DNA from: Candidatus Latescibacterota bacterium
Lineage (GTDB): Bacteria; Latescibacterota; MVCY01
Assembly: GCA_030629295.1 (NCBI GenBank)
Contig: DAOVPH010000015.1
Coordinates: forward strand, 1 to 13,710
DNA length: 13,710 nt
Direction of reading: 5' to 3'
Position 1 is the stretch's first letter, and the number at the start of each line of letters is the position of its first letter. The notes below the pieces were generated by a model that was not told the DNA's origin, ran no database searches, and saw nothing but the letters and a program-made list of their open reading frames with translations. Positions 7,177-13,710 of this stretch are shown in pieces. A program made the position numbers and the translations under genes.

Positions 7177-8373
7177 ATGGCCAGAAGCCGAGATTCAAAA
7201 CGTATAGAAAGAATGAGGAGTAGGATGGCTGCAGAAAAGATAGATGCCTTAATTCTGCGCCTACCAGAAAACATCACGCTGCTTGGCGGGTACTATCCTC
7301 TGACAGGGCTGAACTTTCTAATATTTCCATACGAAGAGGAGCCAGTGCTATTAGTTCCTGCAAGCGAGAAGGATGAAGCATCAGAGGGTTGGTGGAATAA
7401 TCTTGCATCATTTGAATTGGGAACAATAACTGCAGGGGATCCGTATGAGAAAATTGAAGGTTTGCTGGAAGATATAGTTGCACAGAAAGGCAAATCCTGG
7501 AAGCGAATAGGATATGAAGGAAGTTTTGAATTTCTTGCTCCTGCTCTTTTGAGTGGAGAGGGTTTTTACCCGGCAGAGCCCACTCGGCAGATGTTATTGA
7601 GAGTTTTTAGAAATGCAGAGATGGTGGATTGTACCGAGCTTTTACATAATGAACGGGCAATAAAGACTGAAGATGAAATAGCACAGTTGCAAATTGCGAG
7701 CAAAATTGCAGAAATAGGACTTGCAAAATTTAGGGAAGCAGTTACTCCTGGTCGCACCGAGGCGGAAATAGCCGGACTGGTCACTGCTGCAATTATGAAA
7801 GATGGTGTAGGAACCCATGGACCCCAAAGGGTTCAGGTTTTTCCTCAAGTTGCTTCGGGATCCGAACACACCTCAAAAGCCTGGAGGCCCTGTGAGATTA
7901 CCACCAATCGCACTCTTGAAGACGGAGATCTTGCAGTTCTTGAACTCGGAGTTGTAGCTGACGGATTCTGGGCAGATACTACACGCACCTGTGTAGCCGG
8001 GAAAATTTCAGCAAGACAACAAGAGGTGTTTGATGTGGTTCATGAAGCCCAAGAAGCAGCGAGGAATAGAGTCAGTGCTGGCGTTGCGTGCTCCGACATC
8101 GATAATGCAGCACGTACGATAATAGAAAAAGCCGGGTTCGGTGAATACTTCATCCATGTTACCGGGCACGGAATCGGATTCCGTTATCATGAACCAGTAC
8201 CGGCTTTGCATCCGGAGAATTCTGATAAGGTCAAAGTTGGGATGGTTTTCTCGGTTGAACCAGGGGTATATATCCCTGGATTCGGTGGTATCCGGATAGA
8301 GGATATTGTCGCAATAGCTGAAGAAGGTGTGTTCACTCTGACAACATTCGATAGAACTTTAGGAAATACGTGA
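7177..8373 (+). CDS. M24-family (creatinase/Xaa-Pro peptidase fold) metalloprotein with Asp-to-Glu metal ligand
   Basis: This 398-residue protein has the two-domain layout of aminopeptidase P/creatinase: an N-terminal creatinase-like domain (about 1-165) and a C-terminal pita-bread metal domain (about 170-398). Of the five dinuclear-metal ligands of M24 peptidases, four are clear: D267 in WADTTRT, H331 in GHGIG, E361 in VEPG and E375 in RIED. The first, normally Asp, is Glu256 (LELG). H338 in HEP is also conserved. M24 proteins are mainly Xaa-Pro peptidases, but the fold also includes creatinase and the DMSP lyase DddP, so peptidase function is not assured, and its place among sugar/alcohol dehydrogenases is odd for a housekeeping peptidase. 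No signal peptide is visible. Its TGA overlaps the next ATG by one base, implying translational coupling with MDR dehydrogenase 2. Confidence 0.88.
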   Translation: MARSRDSKRIERMRSRMAAEKIDALILRLPENITLLGGYYPLTGLNFLIFPYEEEPVLLVPASEKDEASEGWWNNLASFELGTITAGDPYEKIEGLLEDIVAQKGKSWKRIGYEGSFEFLAPALLSGEGFYPAEPTRQMLLRVFRNAEMVDCTELLHNERAIKTEDEIAQLQIASKIAEIGLAKFREAVTPGRTEAEIAGLVTAAIMKDGVGTHGPQRVQVFPQVASGSEHTSKAWRPCEITTNRTLEDGDLAVLELGVVADGFWADTTRTCVAGKISARQQEVFDVVHEAQEAARNRVSAGVACSDIDNAARTIIEKAGFGEYFIHVTGHGIGFRYHEPVPALHPENSDKVKVGMVFSVEPGVYIPGFGGIRIEDIVAIAEEGVFTLTTFDRTLGNT

Positions 8374-9404
8374 TGAAAGCATTGGTGAAGTACCGAAAAG
8401 GAAATGGATTTGTGGAGATTCGTGAAGTTCCAGTGCCGATTCCGGAAGAGGGTGAAGTGTTGATTAAGGTTTCTGCCTGCGGCATTTGTGGAAGCGACAT
8501 TCATATACTCCATGACGAATTCCCGAATGATCCACCGGTAATTATGGGCCACGAGCTGGCGGGAACCATCGCAAAAGTTGGCAGCCGGGTTTCCGACTGG
8601 TCCCCGGGTGATAGAGTTGTAACTGAACTCCACACTGCTGCCTGTGGCGAGTGTAAACTGTGCCGGACAGGGAATCAGCATATTTGTCCGGCTAAACGAC
8701 CGCTGGGCTCGAAAACCGACGGAGGATTCGCTGAGTATATCAAAGTGCCTGAGCGACTTCTTCATAAAGTCCCTGACAATGTCGAGCTCATTGATGCTGC
8801 TATAACTGAGCCAACTGCGATCTGCATCCATAGTATACTTGAGTTTGGCAAGCTAAAACCAGGCGATTTTGTTGCCATTTTAGGCCCCGGACCTATCGGA
8901 CTTATTTCGGCGCTGATAGCAAAGAGAATCGGAGCGGGACATATTGTTATCGCCGGAACAAACAAGGATGAGGCAGTACGCTTAAGAGCAGTGCGTAAAT
9001 TCGGACTGGATGCCGTAGTTAACGTAGAAAAAGAGAATTTACGCAAAGTCATTGACAATCTAACCGCAGGTATTGGGGTGGATGTGGTGATTGAAGCATC
9101 CGGTTCACCTGCGGCGATAAATCAGGCGGTTCAAATATGTTGCCGGCAGGGTAGTATTATAGCAATCGGTTTGACACAAAGAGAACAGATTCCCTTCAGG
9201 TGGAACGAAGCTGTTATTAAAGAAACAAAGATATTTATGCCTTTCAGTTCCACCTGGACAAGCTGGGAGCTGGCACTACAGTTTCTGTCTGAAAGGGTTA
9301 TTGAGGCAAAGAAGTTGACCAATAGGCACCCCTTAGAAGAGTGGGAAGAAGCTTTTGACGACCTTGAAAATGGTCGAGCAATAAAAACCTTGCTAACGGT
9401 CTAA
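8373..9404 (+). CDS. Zinc-dependent medium-chain alcohol/polyol dehydrogenase (MDR family), copy 2
   Basis: This 343-residue MDR dehydrogenase is a paralogue of the gene at 1136. It has catalytic zinc residues C39, H60-E61 and E146, structural zinc cysteines C91, C94, C97 and C105, and the Rossmann motif GPGPIG at 171-176. These are the same numbers as copy 1, and residues 1-176 align without a gap (about 78 identities by hand count, about 44%). As in copy 1, Gly-Thr replaces the acidic residue after beta-2, leaving NAD/NADP preference open. The start is ATG 8373, forming TGATG with the M24 gene's stop, with AGGA at 8361-8364. A GTG at 8370 is less likely. It presumably oxidises a related or successive hydroxyl. 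The two copies probably have different substrates or stereochemistry rather than being redundant, but that is inference. Confidence 0.92.
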   Translation: MKALVKYRKGNGFVEIREVPVPIPEEGEVLIKVSACGICGSDIHILHDEFPNDPPVIMGHELAGTIAKVGSRVSDWSPGDRVVTELHTAACGECKLCRTGNQHICPAKRPLGSKTDGGFAEYIKVPERLLHKVPDNVELIDAAITEPTAICIHSILEFGKLKPGDFVAILGPGPIGLISALIAKRIGAGHIVIAGTNKDEAVRLRAVRKFGLDAVVNVEKENLRKVIDNLTAGIGVDVVIEASGSPAAINQAVQICCRQGSIIAIGLTQREQIPFRWNEAVIKETKIFMPFSSTWTSWELALQFLSERVIEAKKLTNRHPLEEWEEAFDDLENGRAIKTLLTV

Positions 9405-9410
9405 GGCAAT

Positions 9411-11588
9411 ATGGCAAATCTGAAAAATATAGATGTTGATTTTGATTTGAAGAGGTTAAAAGTCACATCAGAAGACTGGGAGAAGCAGGATAAGCGGACA
9501 TTACTGTTGATGCTTCAGCAGCTTTATCTTGTTCGCGCTTTTGAAACAAAGGCGTTGGAACTAAAAAAGCAGGATCTTATCCATGGCCCTGTGCACAGCA
9601 GTATCGGCCAGGAAGCCGTTGCTGTGGGAACTATGAGTGCTATTCGTCCCACTGACCTGATAGGGGGGACCCATCGTGCTCACCACCAATTCCTTGCCAA
9701 GGCGTTAGCATATTATACACCAGCAGATTATAATCCTTTGACTGATCAGATTACTCCTGAGATGCAGCAGGCCATTAATACCCTCCTTGCTGAAATAATG
9801 GGCCTTTCGCCAGGATGCTGCAGCGGCAGGGGGGGCTCCATGCACCTCAGCGACCTGGAGATCGGTGTTCTGGGAACAGACGCCATTGTCGCTGGCGGGA
9901 TACCTATTGCCACCGGTGCTGCCTGGGCACAGCGCTATAAACAGAGCGATAGGTTAGTGGTTTCCTTCTTTGGCGATGGGGCGGTAAACCAGGGTGTTTT
10001 TCATGAAGCCTTGAACCTTGCCGGACTCTGGAAGCTACCCATTGTTTATATTATCGAGAACAATCTATATGCGGTAGCCACAAATGTAAAAGAAGCTTTT
10101 CCTATTAACAACCTTTCACTTCATGCGGTATCTTATGGAATGAAGGGAAGAATAGTAGATGGAATGGACCCATTAGCGGTAAAAATTGCAATGGAGGAAG
10201 CGGCGCAAGATCTACGAAAGGGCAATGCTCCCTGCCTTATCGAGGCAATGACATACCGTTTCTTTCATCATGGGGGCAGTATGCCTGGAAGTTATTTTGG
10301 CTATCGAGAGACGAACGAAGAAGGGGAATGGAGAAAAAAGGATCCTGCGGAAGATTTCCCCAGAAAGATGAAACAGTTTGGGTTTCTAACTCAGGAAGAA
10401 GATTCATATCTTAAAAGAGACGTTGAGGAAACCATCCAAAAAGCGGTCAACTACTGCACCGAGAAAAGCTCAGGAACACAAAGGATCAAGACAATACTTT
10501 TACCCAACCCCGAATCTTTAACCGATGGATTACATAGTGAGGGGAAAGAATTTAGTGAAATAAAATTTATCGAAGCGGAGGATGTAAGGTTAGACAAACA
10601 GATGAAATACGTAGAGGCAATTGCTGAGATAACAGGGCACTGGCTGGAAAAAGACCCCAATGTATTTGTCATCGGTGAGGAAGTAGGTCATTTTGGTGGC
10701 GGTGCATATCAGGCAACTAAGGGATTGCCTCAAAAATACCCAGACCGAATTATCAATACCCCAATTTCTGAAGCAGGATTTAGTGGTTTGGCATTGGGAG
10801 CCGCAATCTGCGGATTAAAACCTGTGGTGGAGATTATGTTCCCCGATTTTGTCTTGCCTGCTGCTGATCAGATATTTAATCACATCGGGAAGCTTCGTTA
10901 CATATATGGTGGTAAGCTTGATATACCCTTGGTTATGAGGACTCGGATAGCCATCGGCTGTGGGTATGGCGGACAGCACTCAATGGACCCTGTAGCATTG
11001 TTTGCATTATTCTCCGGATGGAGGATAGTTGCTCCCACTACCCCGTTCGATTACATTGGGTTGTTTAACTCTGCGATGCAAAGCAAGGACCCGGTGTTAA
11101 TTGTAGAACATCACGAGCTGTACAATAGGACCGGGTTGGTTCCTGCGGATAACTACGACTACTACATCCAAATGGGCAAAGCAAAGAAGCTAACCGAAGG
11201 TAACGATGTTACTGTACTTGCATACTCATCAACCGTACCCTTGGCGACTCAAACTGCCCACGAAATTGCAGAAGAGGGGATTGGGGTTGAGGTAATCGAC
11301 CTGCGCAGCCTCGATTTCGCCAGTATTGATTATGAGACTATAGGGGACTCTTTGAGCAAAACCAACACGCTGGTTATAGTTGAACAGGCGCCGAGAAGCA
11401 ATTCCATCGGGGCAACTATCGCCCACGAATGCGAGAGCCGTTTCTTTGACTACCTTGACTCTCCACCAGCAAGGCTTACCGGAGCGGATATTCCAAATCC
11501 AGTGTCAAAAGTGCTGGAGTCGGCCGCGCTACCATCATTAGAGAGAACAAGAGATATAATCCGTAGTGTTGCCAGAAGAGAATTATGA
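9411..11588 (+). CDS. Fused E1 alpha-beta thiamine-diphosphate 2-oxoacid dehydrogenase-type enzyme
   Basis: This 725-residue protein joins both E1 subunits of pyruvate/branched-chain/acetoin-type dehydrogenase complexes. The alpha part (about 30-350) has H62 and the GQE (66-68) of the E1-alpha N terminus, THRAHH, GRGGSMH, and the thiamine-diphosphate motif GDGAVNQG (188-195) ending in ENN (216-218). After a linker of about 45 residues, the beta part starts near M398 and carries GEEVG, SEAGFSGLALGAA, GGQHS and the C-terminal transketolase-like domain with VEQAPR. In the complexes, E1 decarboxylates a 2-oxo acid and acylates a lipoyl-E2. No lipoyl domain is present in this protein and no E2 or E3 gene lies in the window, so it must use distant partners or act differently. 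It begins six bases after MDR 2 with a weak AAGG site. The fusion is real rather than a frameshift artefact, since the frame is open throughout. Confidence 0.92.
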   Translation: MANLKNIDVDFDLKRLKVTSEDWEKQDKRTLLLMLQQLYLVRAFETKALELKKQDLIHGPVHSSIGQEAVAVGTMSAIRPTDLIGGTHRAHHQFLAKALAYYTPADYNPLTDQITPEMQQAINTLLAEIMGLSPGCCSGRGGSMHLSDLEIGVLGTDAIVAGGIPIATGAAWAQRYKQSDRLVVSFFGDGAVNQGVFHEALNLAGLWKLPIVYIIENNLYAVATNVKEAFPINNLSLHAVSYGMKGRIVDGMDPLAVKIAMEEAAQDLRKGNAPCLIEAMTYRFFHHGGSMPGSYFGYRETNEEGEWRKKDPAEDFPRKMKQFGFLTQEEDSYLKRDVEETIQKAVNYCTEKSSGTQRIKTILLPNPESLTDGLHSEGKEFSEIKFIEAEDVRLDKQMKYVEAIAEITGHWLEKDPNVFVIGEEVGHFGGGAYQATKGLPQKYPDRIINTPISEAGFSGLALGAAICGLKPVVEIMFPDFVLPAADQIFNHIGKLRYIYGGKLDIPLVMRTRIAIGCGYGGQHSMDPVALFALFSGWRIVAPTTPFDYIGLFNSAMQSKDPVLIVEHHELYNRTGLVPADNYDYYIQMGKAKKLTEGNDVTVLAYSSTVPLATQTAHEIAEEGIGVEVIDLRSLDFASIDYETIGDSLSKTNTLVIVEQAPRSNSIGATIAHECESRFFDYLDSPPARLTGADIPNPVSKVLESAALPSLERTRDIIRSVARREL

Positions 11589-11597
11589 GGAACCAAT

Positions 11598-12029
11598 ATG
11601 ATACATAGTTTAGAACATGTTGCGTTAAGCGTCAGTGATATGGAACGTTCTCTGACATTTTACCGAGATTTTCTGGGAATGAAGGTCGTGCTTGAGGTTG
11701 ATTTCTCCGATGATCGGATAGAAAGGATAACCGGTATGCCTGGAGCAAAATGTAAGGTCGTCCATCTTGAACTTGGCAATGGTATCCTTGAGTTATTTCA
11801 CTACTACAACCCTATTGGCAAGAAAATCCCACCGGAGCGTCGTCAATGTGATAACGGGTTCATCCATATTGGATTTAGAGTTACCGACATACATGAACAT
11901 ATACAACAGTTGAAAAAACGAGGCATAGAATTACTCGGTGAGCCTACCGAGATTCGTCCTGGTGCCTGGGTGGTATATTTTCGGGGGCCGGATGGAGAGG
12001 TTTGTGAATTCAGACAGCTTCCGGGATAA
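11598..12029 (+). CDS. VOC-superfamily metalloprotein (glyoxalase I/epimerase/dioxygenase fold)
   Basis: This 143-residue protein has the paired beta-alpha-beta-beta-beta modules of the vicinal oxygen chelate fold. The first module begins with LEHVALSVSD and the second with HIGFRVTD (90-97). All four expected metal ligands are visible: H7, E65 (ILELF), H90 and E137 (VCEF). The family covers glyoxalase I, methylmalonyl-CoA epimerase, extradiol dioxygenases and fosfomycin/bleomycin resistance proteins. The His-Glu-His-Glu set favours an isomerase/epimerase/glyoxalase-like enzyme over a dioxygenase or a metal-free binder. GAGGA at 11587-11591, overlapping the E1 stop, places the ATG six bases downstream, so it is cotranscribed with the E1 fusion. 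It could act on a 2-oxo aldehyde or a product of E1, but the substrate is unknown. Confidence 0.88.
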   Translation: MIHSLEHVALSVSDMERSLTFYRDFLGMKVVLEVDFSDDRIERITGMPGAKCKVVHLELGNGILELFHYYNPIGKKIPPERRQCDNGFIHIGFRVTDIHEHIQQLKKRGIELLGEPTEIRPGAWVVYFRGPDGEVCEFRQLPG

Positions 12030-12065
12030 AAGAGGCGAAGGTTAGAATATTGGGAGACTGTTGCT

Positions 12066-13286
12066 ATGAAAGAAGACAAAAAGCTGAAGGTGGCATTTGT
12101 CGGTGGCCCGATGTATGATTATCCCTATTCTAAGGTCCCTGAGTTTGAATCGAAAACAGGCTATCAGGTTGAAATCGGAGCAAAACTTATTCATCCAGCG
12201 CTCAATGAACATATAGCTGATCTATATAGCCAGGGGAAGGGTGACTACGATCTCGTCACCACCCATTCCAAATATGCTCCCTCTCAGAAACAGTGGCTGA
12301 GTCCACTCGATCAGGATGTTAGTGATGAGGAATTAACGGAATATATCCCTTCGACGATAGAGTTGATGAGGATTGATGGGGAACTGATGCAACTCCCCAG
12401 AAATATAGATGTGAAATTGGTTTACTATCGGACAGACCTGTTCGGAGATCCAAAGGAACAAAGTGATTTTGAGCAGAAGTTCGGATATGATTTAGAACCG
12501 CCGAAGACATGGCAACAATTGAAGGATATAGCTAAATTTTTCACCCGTCCCCCCCAGCTTTACGGTTTTGTCTTTCCCGGAAGATATTCCGGTCTGTTTG
12601 GGCATTTCTTTGAATTATTGGCAATGGCAGACGGCACTCTTCTCGATAAGGACCTTAAACCCCAGTTTGTCAGCCAAGCAGGAGAGTGGGCCTTGGGATT
12701 CTTGAGAGACCTCTATTTTGTAGACAAAAGCTGTCCCGACGAGGTTCCTGACTGGCACTACGATGAGGTAGCCCAATTTTTTCGTGAGGGGAAAGCGGCG
12801 ATGACCACAGATTGGCCAGGTTCTTTTGCCACCTACAAAGACTCCACCATTTCCAAAGTGAAAGATAGATTTGCCGTCAATATCTATCCGATTGGACCTT
12901 CTGGCAAGAGATGGGTCTATGCCGGGGGTTTCTCCTATGCTATTCCCCAAAGCTGTCAGGATAGAGAGGGAGCTTTGGCACTAATGCGGTTTCTCCTTTC
13001 GGATCAGATGCAGTATGCCGAAGCAAAAAGAGGAGCGATTCCGGTGAAGAAGGTTGCTCGGCAGAGGATTCGACAAGAGACGCAACCGGGTTCAATGGAG
13101 GAAGAACGTCTCATTATGTTAGAGCAAACAGTCAATGAATCTCTTCTCATTCCTCCCAAATTTGCTGAATATCCTCTGATTGAAGATGTTTTGTGGACAT
13201 TTTTGCAAGATGGATATACAGGCAAAACCAGCATAAAGGAAGCACTCAGGAAGGCAGCGAATAAGATCAAGCAAATCTCAAAGTAA
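12066..13286 (+). CDS. ABC-type family 1 (sugar) solute-binding protein without a signal peptide
   Basis: This 406-residue protein resembles family 1 extracellular solute-binding proteins (MalE/UgpB type), which bind oligosaccharides, sugars or related solutes for ABC importers. Recognisable stretches include DVKLVYYRTDLF, PKTWQQLKDIA, the Gly-rich YGFVFPGRYSG region, GKAAMTTDWPGSF and the hinge-region AGGFSYAIP. The N terminus MKEDKKLKVAFVGG goes straight into the first beta strand of the mature domain. There is no hydrophobic signal sequence, lipobox or Tat motif. An upstream start is excluded: the same frame holds TAA at 12027-12029 and no ATG, GTG or TTG codon between it and 12066. TGGGAG at 12051-12056 is a plausible ribosome binding site. 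No permease or ATPase gene is next to it here. It may be a cytoplasmic binding protein, may be exported by another route, or may have lost its leader. Confidence 0.85.
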   Translation: MKEDKKLKVAFVGGPMYDYPYSKVPEFESKTGYQVEIGAKLIHPALNEHIADLYSQGKGDYDLVTTHSKYAPSQKQWLSPLDQDVSDEELTEYIPSTIELMRIDGELMQLPRNIDVKLVYYRTDLFGDPKEQSDFEQKFGYDLEPPKTWQQLKDIAKFFTRPPQLYGFVFPGRYSGLFGHFFELLAMADGTLLDKDLKPQFVSQAGEWALGFLRDLYFVDKSCPDEVPDWHYDEVAQFFREGKAAMTTDWPGSFATYKDSTISKVKDRFAVNIYPIGPSGKRWVYAGGFSYAIPQSCQDREGALALMRFLLSDQMQYAEAKRGAIPVKKVARQRIRQETQPGSMEEERLIMLEQTVNESLLIPPKFAEYPLIEDVLWTFLQDGYTGKTSIKEALRKAANKIKQISK

Positions 13287-13302
13287 ACGTAGGGGATGCA
13301 CT

Positions 13303-13710
13303 ATGAGACTAAAAGATAAAGTAGCCATCGTGACTGGCTCAAGTAAGGGGATTGGTGAGGGCATTGCCCGGGTGTTTTCCCGGGAGGGGGCGAAGGTGGT
13401 TGTTGTCTGTCGCACTGAGGATGCTGGCAAGAAAATGGCTGAGGAGCTGGGAGCTTCTGAAGGGAGAGCGATCTTTGTGAGAACCGATGTAACGAGCAGC
13501 GAGTCCATCCAGAATATGATCAATACTACCATTAAAACGTTCGGTAAACTCGACATCCTGGTGAATAACGCCGGATACCATATATCAAAGAACGTGGAAG
13601 AGACCTCAGAGCAGGAGTGGGAGTTTATCATAAATACAAACCTGCGCAGCACATTTCTCTGCAGCAAGTATGCAATACCGCACCTGCGTAAAACCAAAGG
13701 GAACATAATC
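13303..13710 (+). CDS. Short-chain dehydrogenase/reductase (SDR 5), NADP-type, 3' partial
   Basis: The first 136 residues of a classical SDR run off the right edge. The glycine motif TGSSKGIG (11-18) has Lys15 before the second Gly, and beta-2 ends in C36-R37 instead of an acidic residue. These are the two basic signatures of NADP(H)-preferring SDRs. NNAG is at 88-91 and the tetrad Asn is N113 (INTNLRS). The catalytic Ser-Tyr-Lys segment lies beyond the window. AGGGGA at 13291-13296 sits six bases before the ATG, and the gap from the solute-binding protein gene is 16 bases, so the operon continues past the window. It differs from SDRs 1, 3 and 4 in predicted cofactor, which suggests a reductive or NADPH-balancing role, though this is inference. 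Confidence 0.9.
   Translation, partial: MRLKDKVAIVTGSSKGIGEGIARVFSREGAKVVVVCRTEDAGKKMAEELGASEGRAIFVRTDVTSSESIQNMINTTIKTFGKLDILVNNAGYHISKNVEETSEQEWEFIINTNLRSTFLCSKYAIPHLRKTKGNII

Noticed and set aside
6700..8400. Apparently more A+T-rich stretch suggesting transferred DNA
   Set aside because: Individual lines vary between about 40% and 55% G+C by hand count, without a sharp boundary or mobile element. Too weak to call transfer.
8187..8831. 214-codon open frame on the minus strand across the M24/MDR 2 junction
   Set aside because: It is antisense to two well-supported genes with intact motifs, and its translation shows no recognisable domain.
11598..13286. VOC and solute-binding protein as one gene split by a stop
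   Set aside because: Both are in the same frame and only TAA 12027-12029 separates them, but each is full length for its family and the second has its own ATG and ribosome binding site. Separate genes are the simpler reading.
13367..13384. CCCGGG-TGTTTT-CCCGGG short hairpin
   Set aside because: It lies inside the coding region of SDR 5 with no T-run after it, and CCCGGG is self-complementary. Chance or codon-driven origin is most likely.
13278..13706. 142-codon open frame on the minus strand at the right edge
   Set aside because: It mirrors the SDR 5 coding frame, which has a clear ribosome binding site and all expected N-terminal SDR motifs.

Overview
The window is a dense, single-direction stretch of bacterial DNA: 14 protein-coding genes, all on the + strand, with no tRNA, rRNA, CRISPR array, insertion sequence or clear terminator. 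The longest gene-free gap is 58 bases (2189-2246). Two junctions are one-base TGATG overlaps. Most starts have a good GGAG/AGGAG ribosome binding site 6-8 bases upstream. Base composition is moderate by eye. The lineage cannot be fixed from the sequence. A nickel-racemase (LarA-type) homologue and a fused E1 2-oxoacid dehydrogenase would suit an anaerobic or facultative heterotroph, but that is inference.

Layout. (1) 3-2188: a LarA-family protein, open at the left edge, translationally coupled to a zinc-dependent medium-chain (MDR) dehydrogenase. (2) 2247-4868: a galactose-mutarotase-fold protein and two short-chain dehydrogenases (SDRs). (3) 4902-7158: a metal-dependent cyclase/kynurenine-formamidase-fold hydrolase and two more SDRs. 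(4) 7177-9404: an M24 (creatinase/aminopeptidase P fold) metalloprotein, again coupled by TGATG to an MDR dehydrogenase that is a paralogue of the first. (5) 9411-12029: an E1 alpha-beta fusion (thiamine diphosphate enzyme) and a VOC-fold metalloprotein. (6) 12066-13710: a family 1 solute-binding protein with no signal peptide, then a fifth SDR cut by the right edge.

Taken together this looks like one catabolic operon for a sugar, polyol or hydroxy/sugar acid that is not identified here. A mutarotase-like protein would handle the anomeric sugar. Up to seven NAD(P)-dependent dehydrogenases would oxidise hydroxyls. The cyclase-family hydrolase might open a lactone, amide or ring. The LarA homologue may epimerise a 2-hydroxy acid. 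The E1 enzyme would act on a 2-oxo acid. The substrate is unknown. No kinase, aldolase, permease, regulator, or E2/E3 partner lies in the window.

The most unusual points are: a LarA homologue with Ile in place of the second catalytic His; a solute-binding protein that cannot have an N-terminal export signal in this sequence; an E1 fusion without lipoyl partners; an M24 protein with Glu in place of the first metal-binding Asp; and five SDR paralogues that differ at cofactor-determining and catalytic positions.
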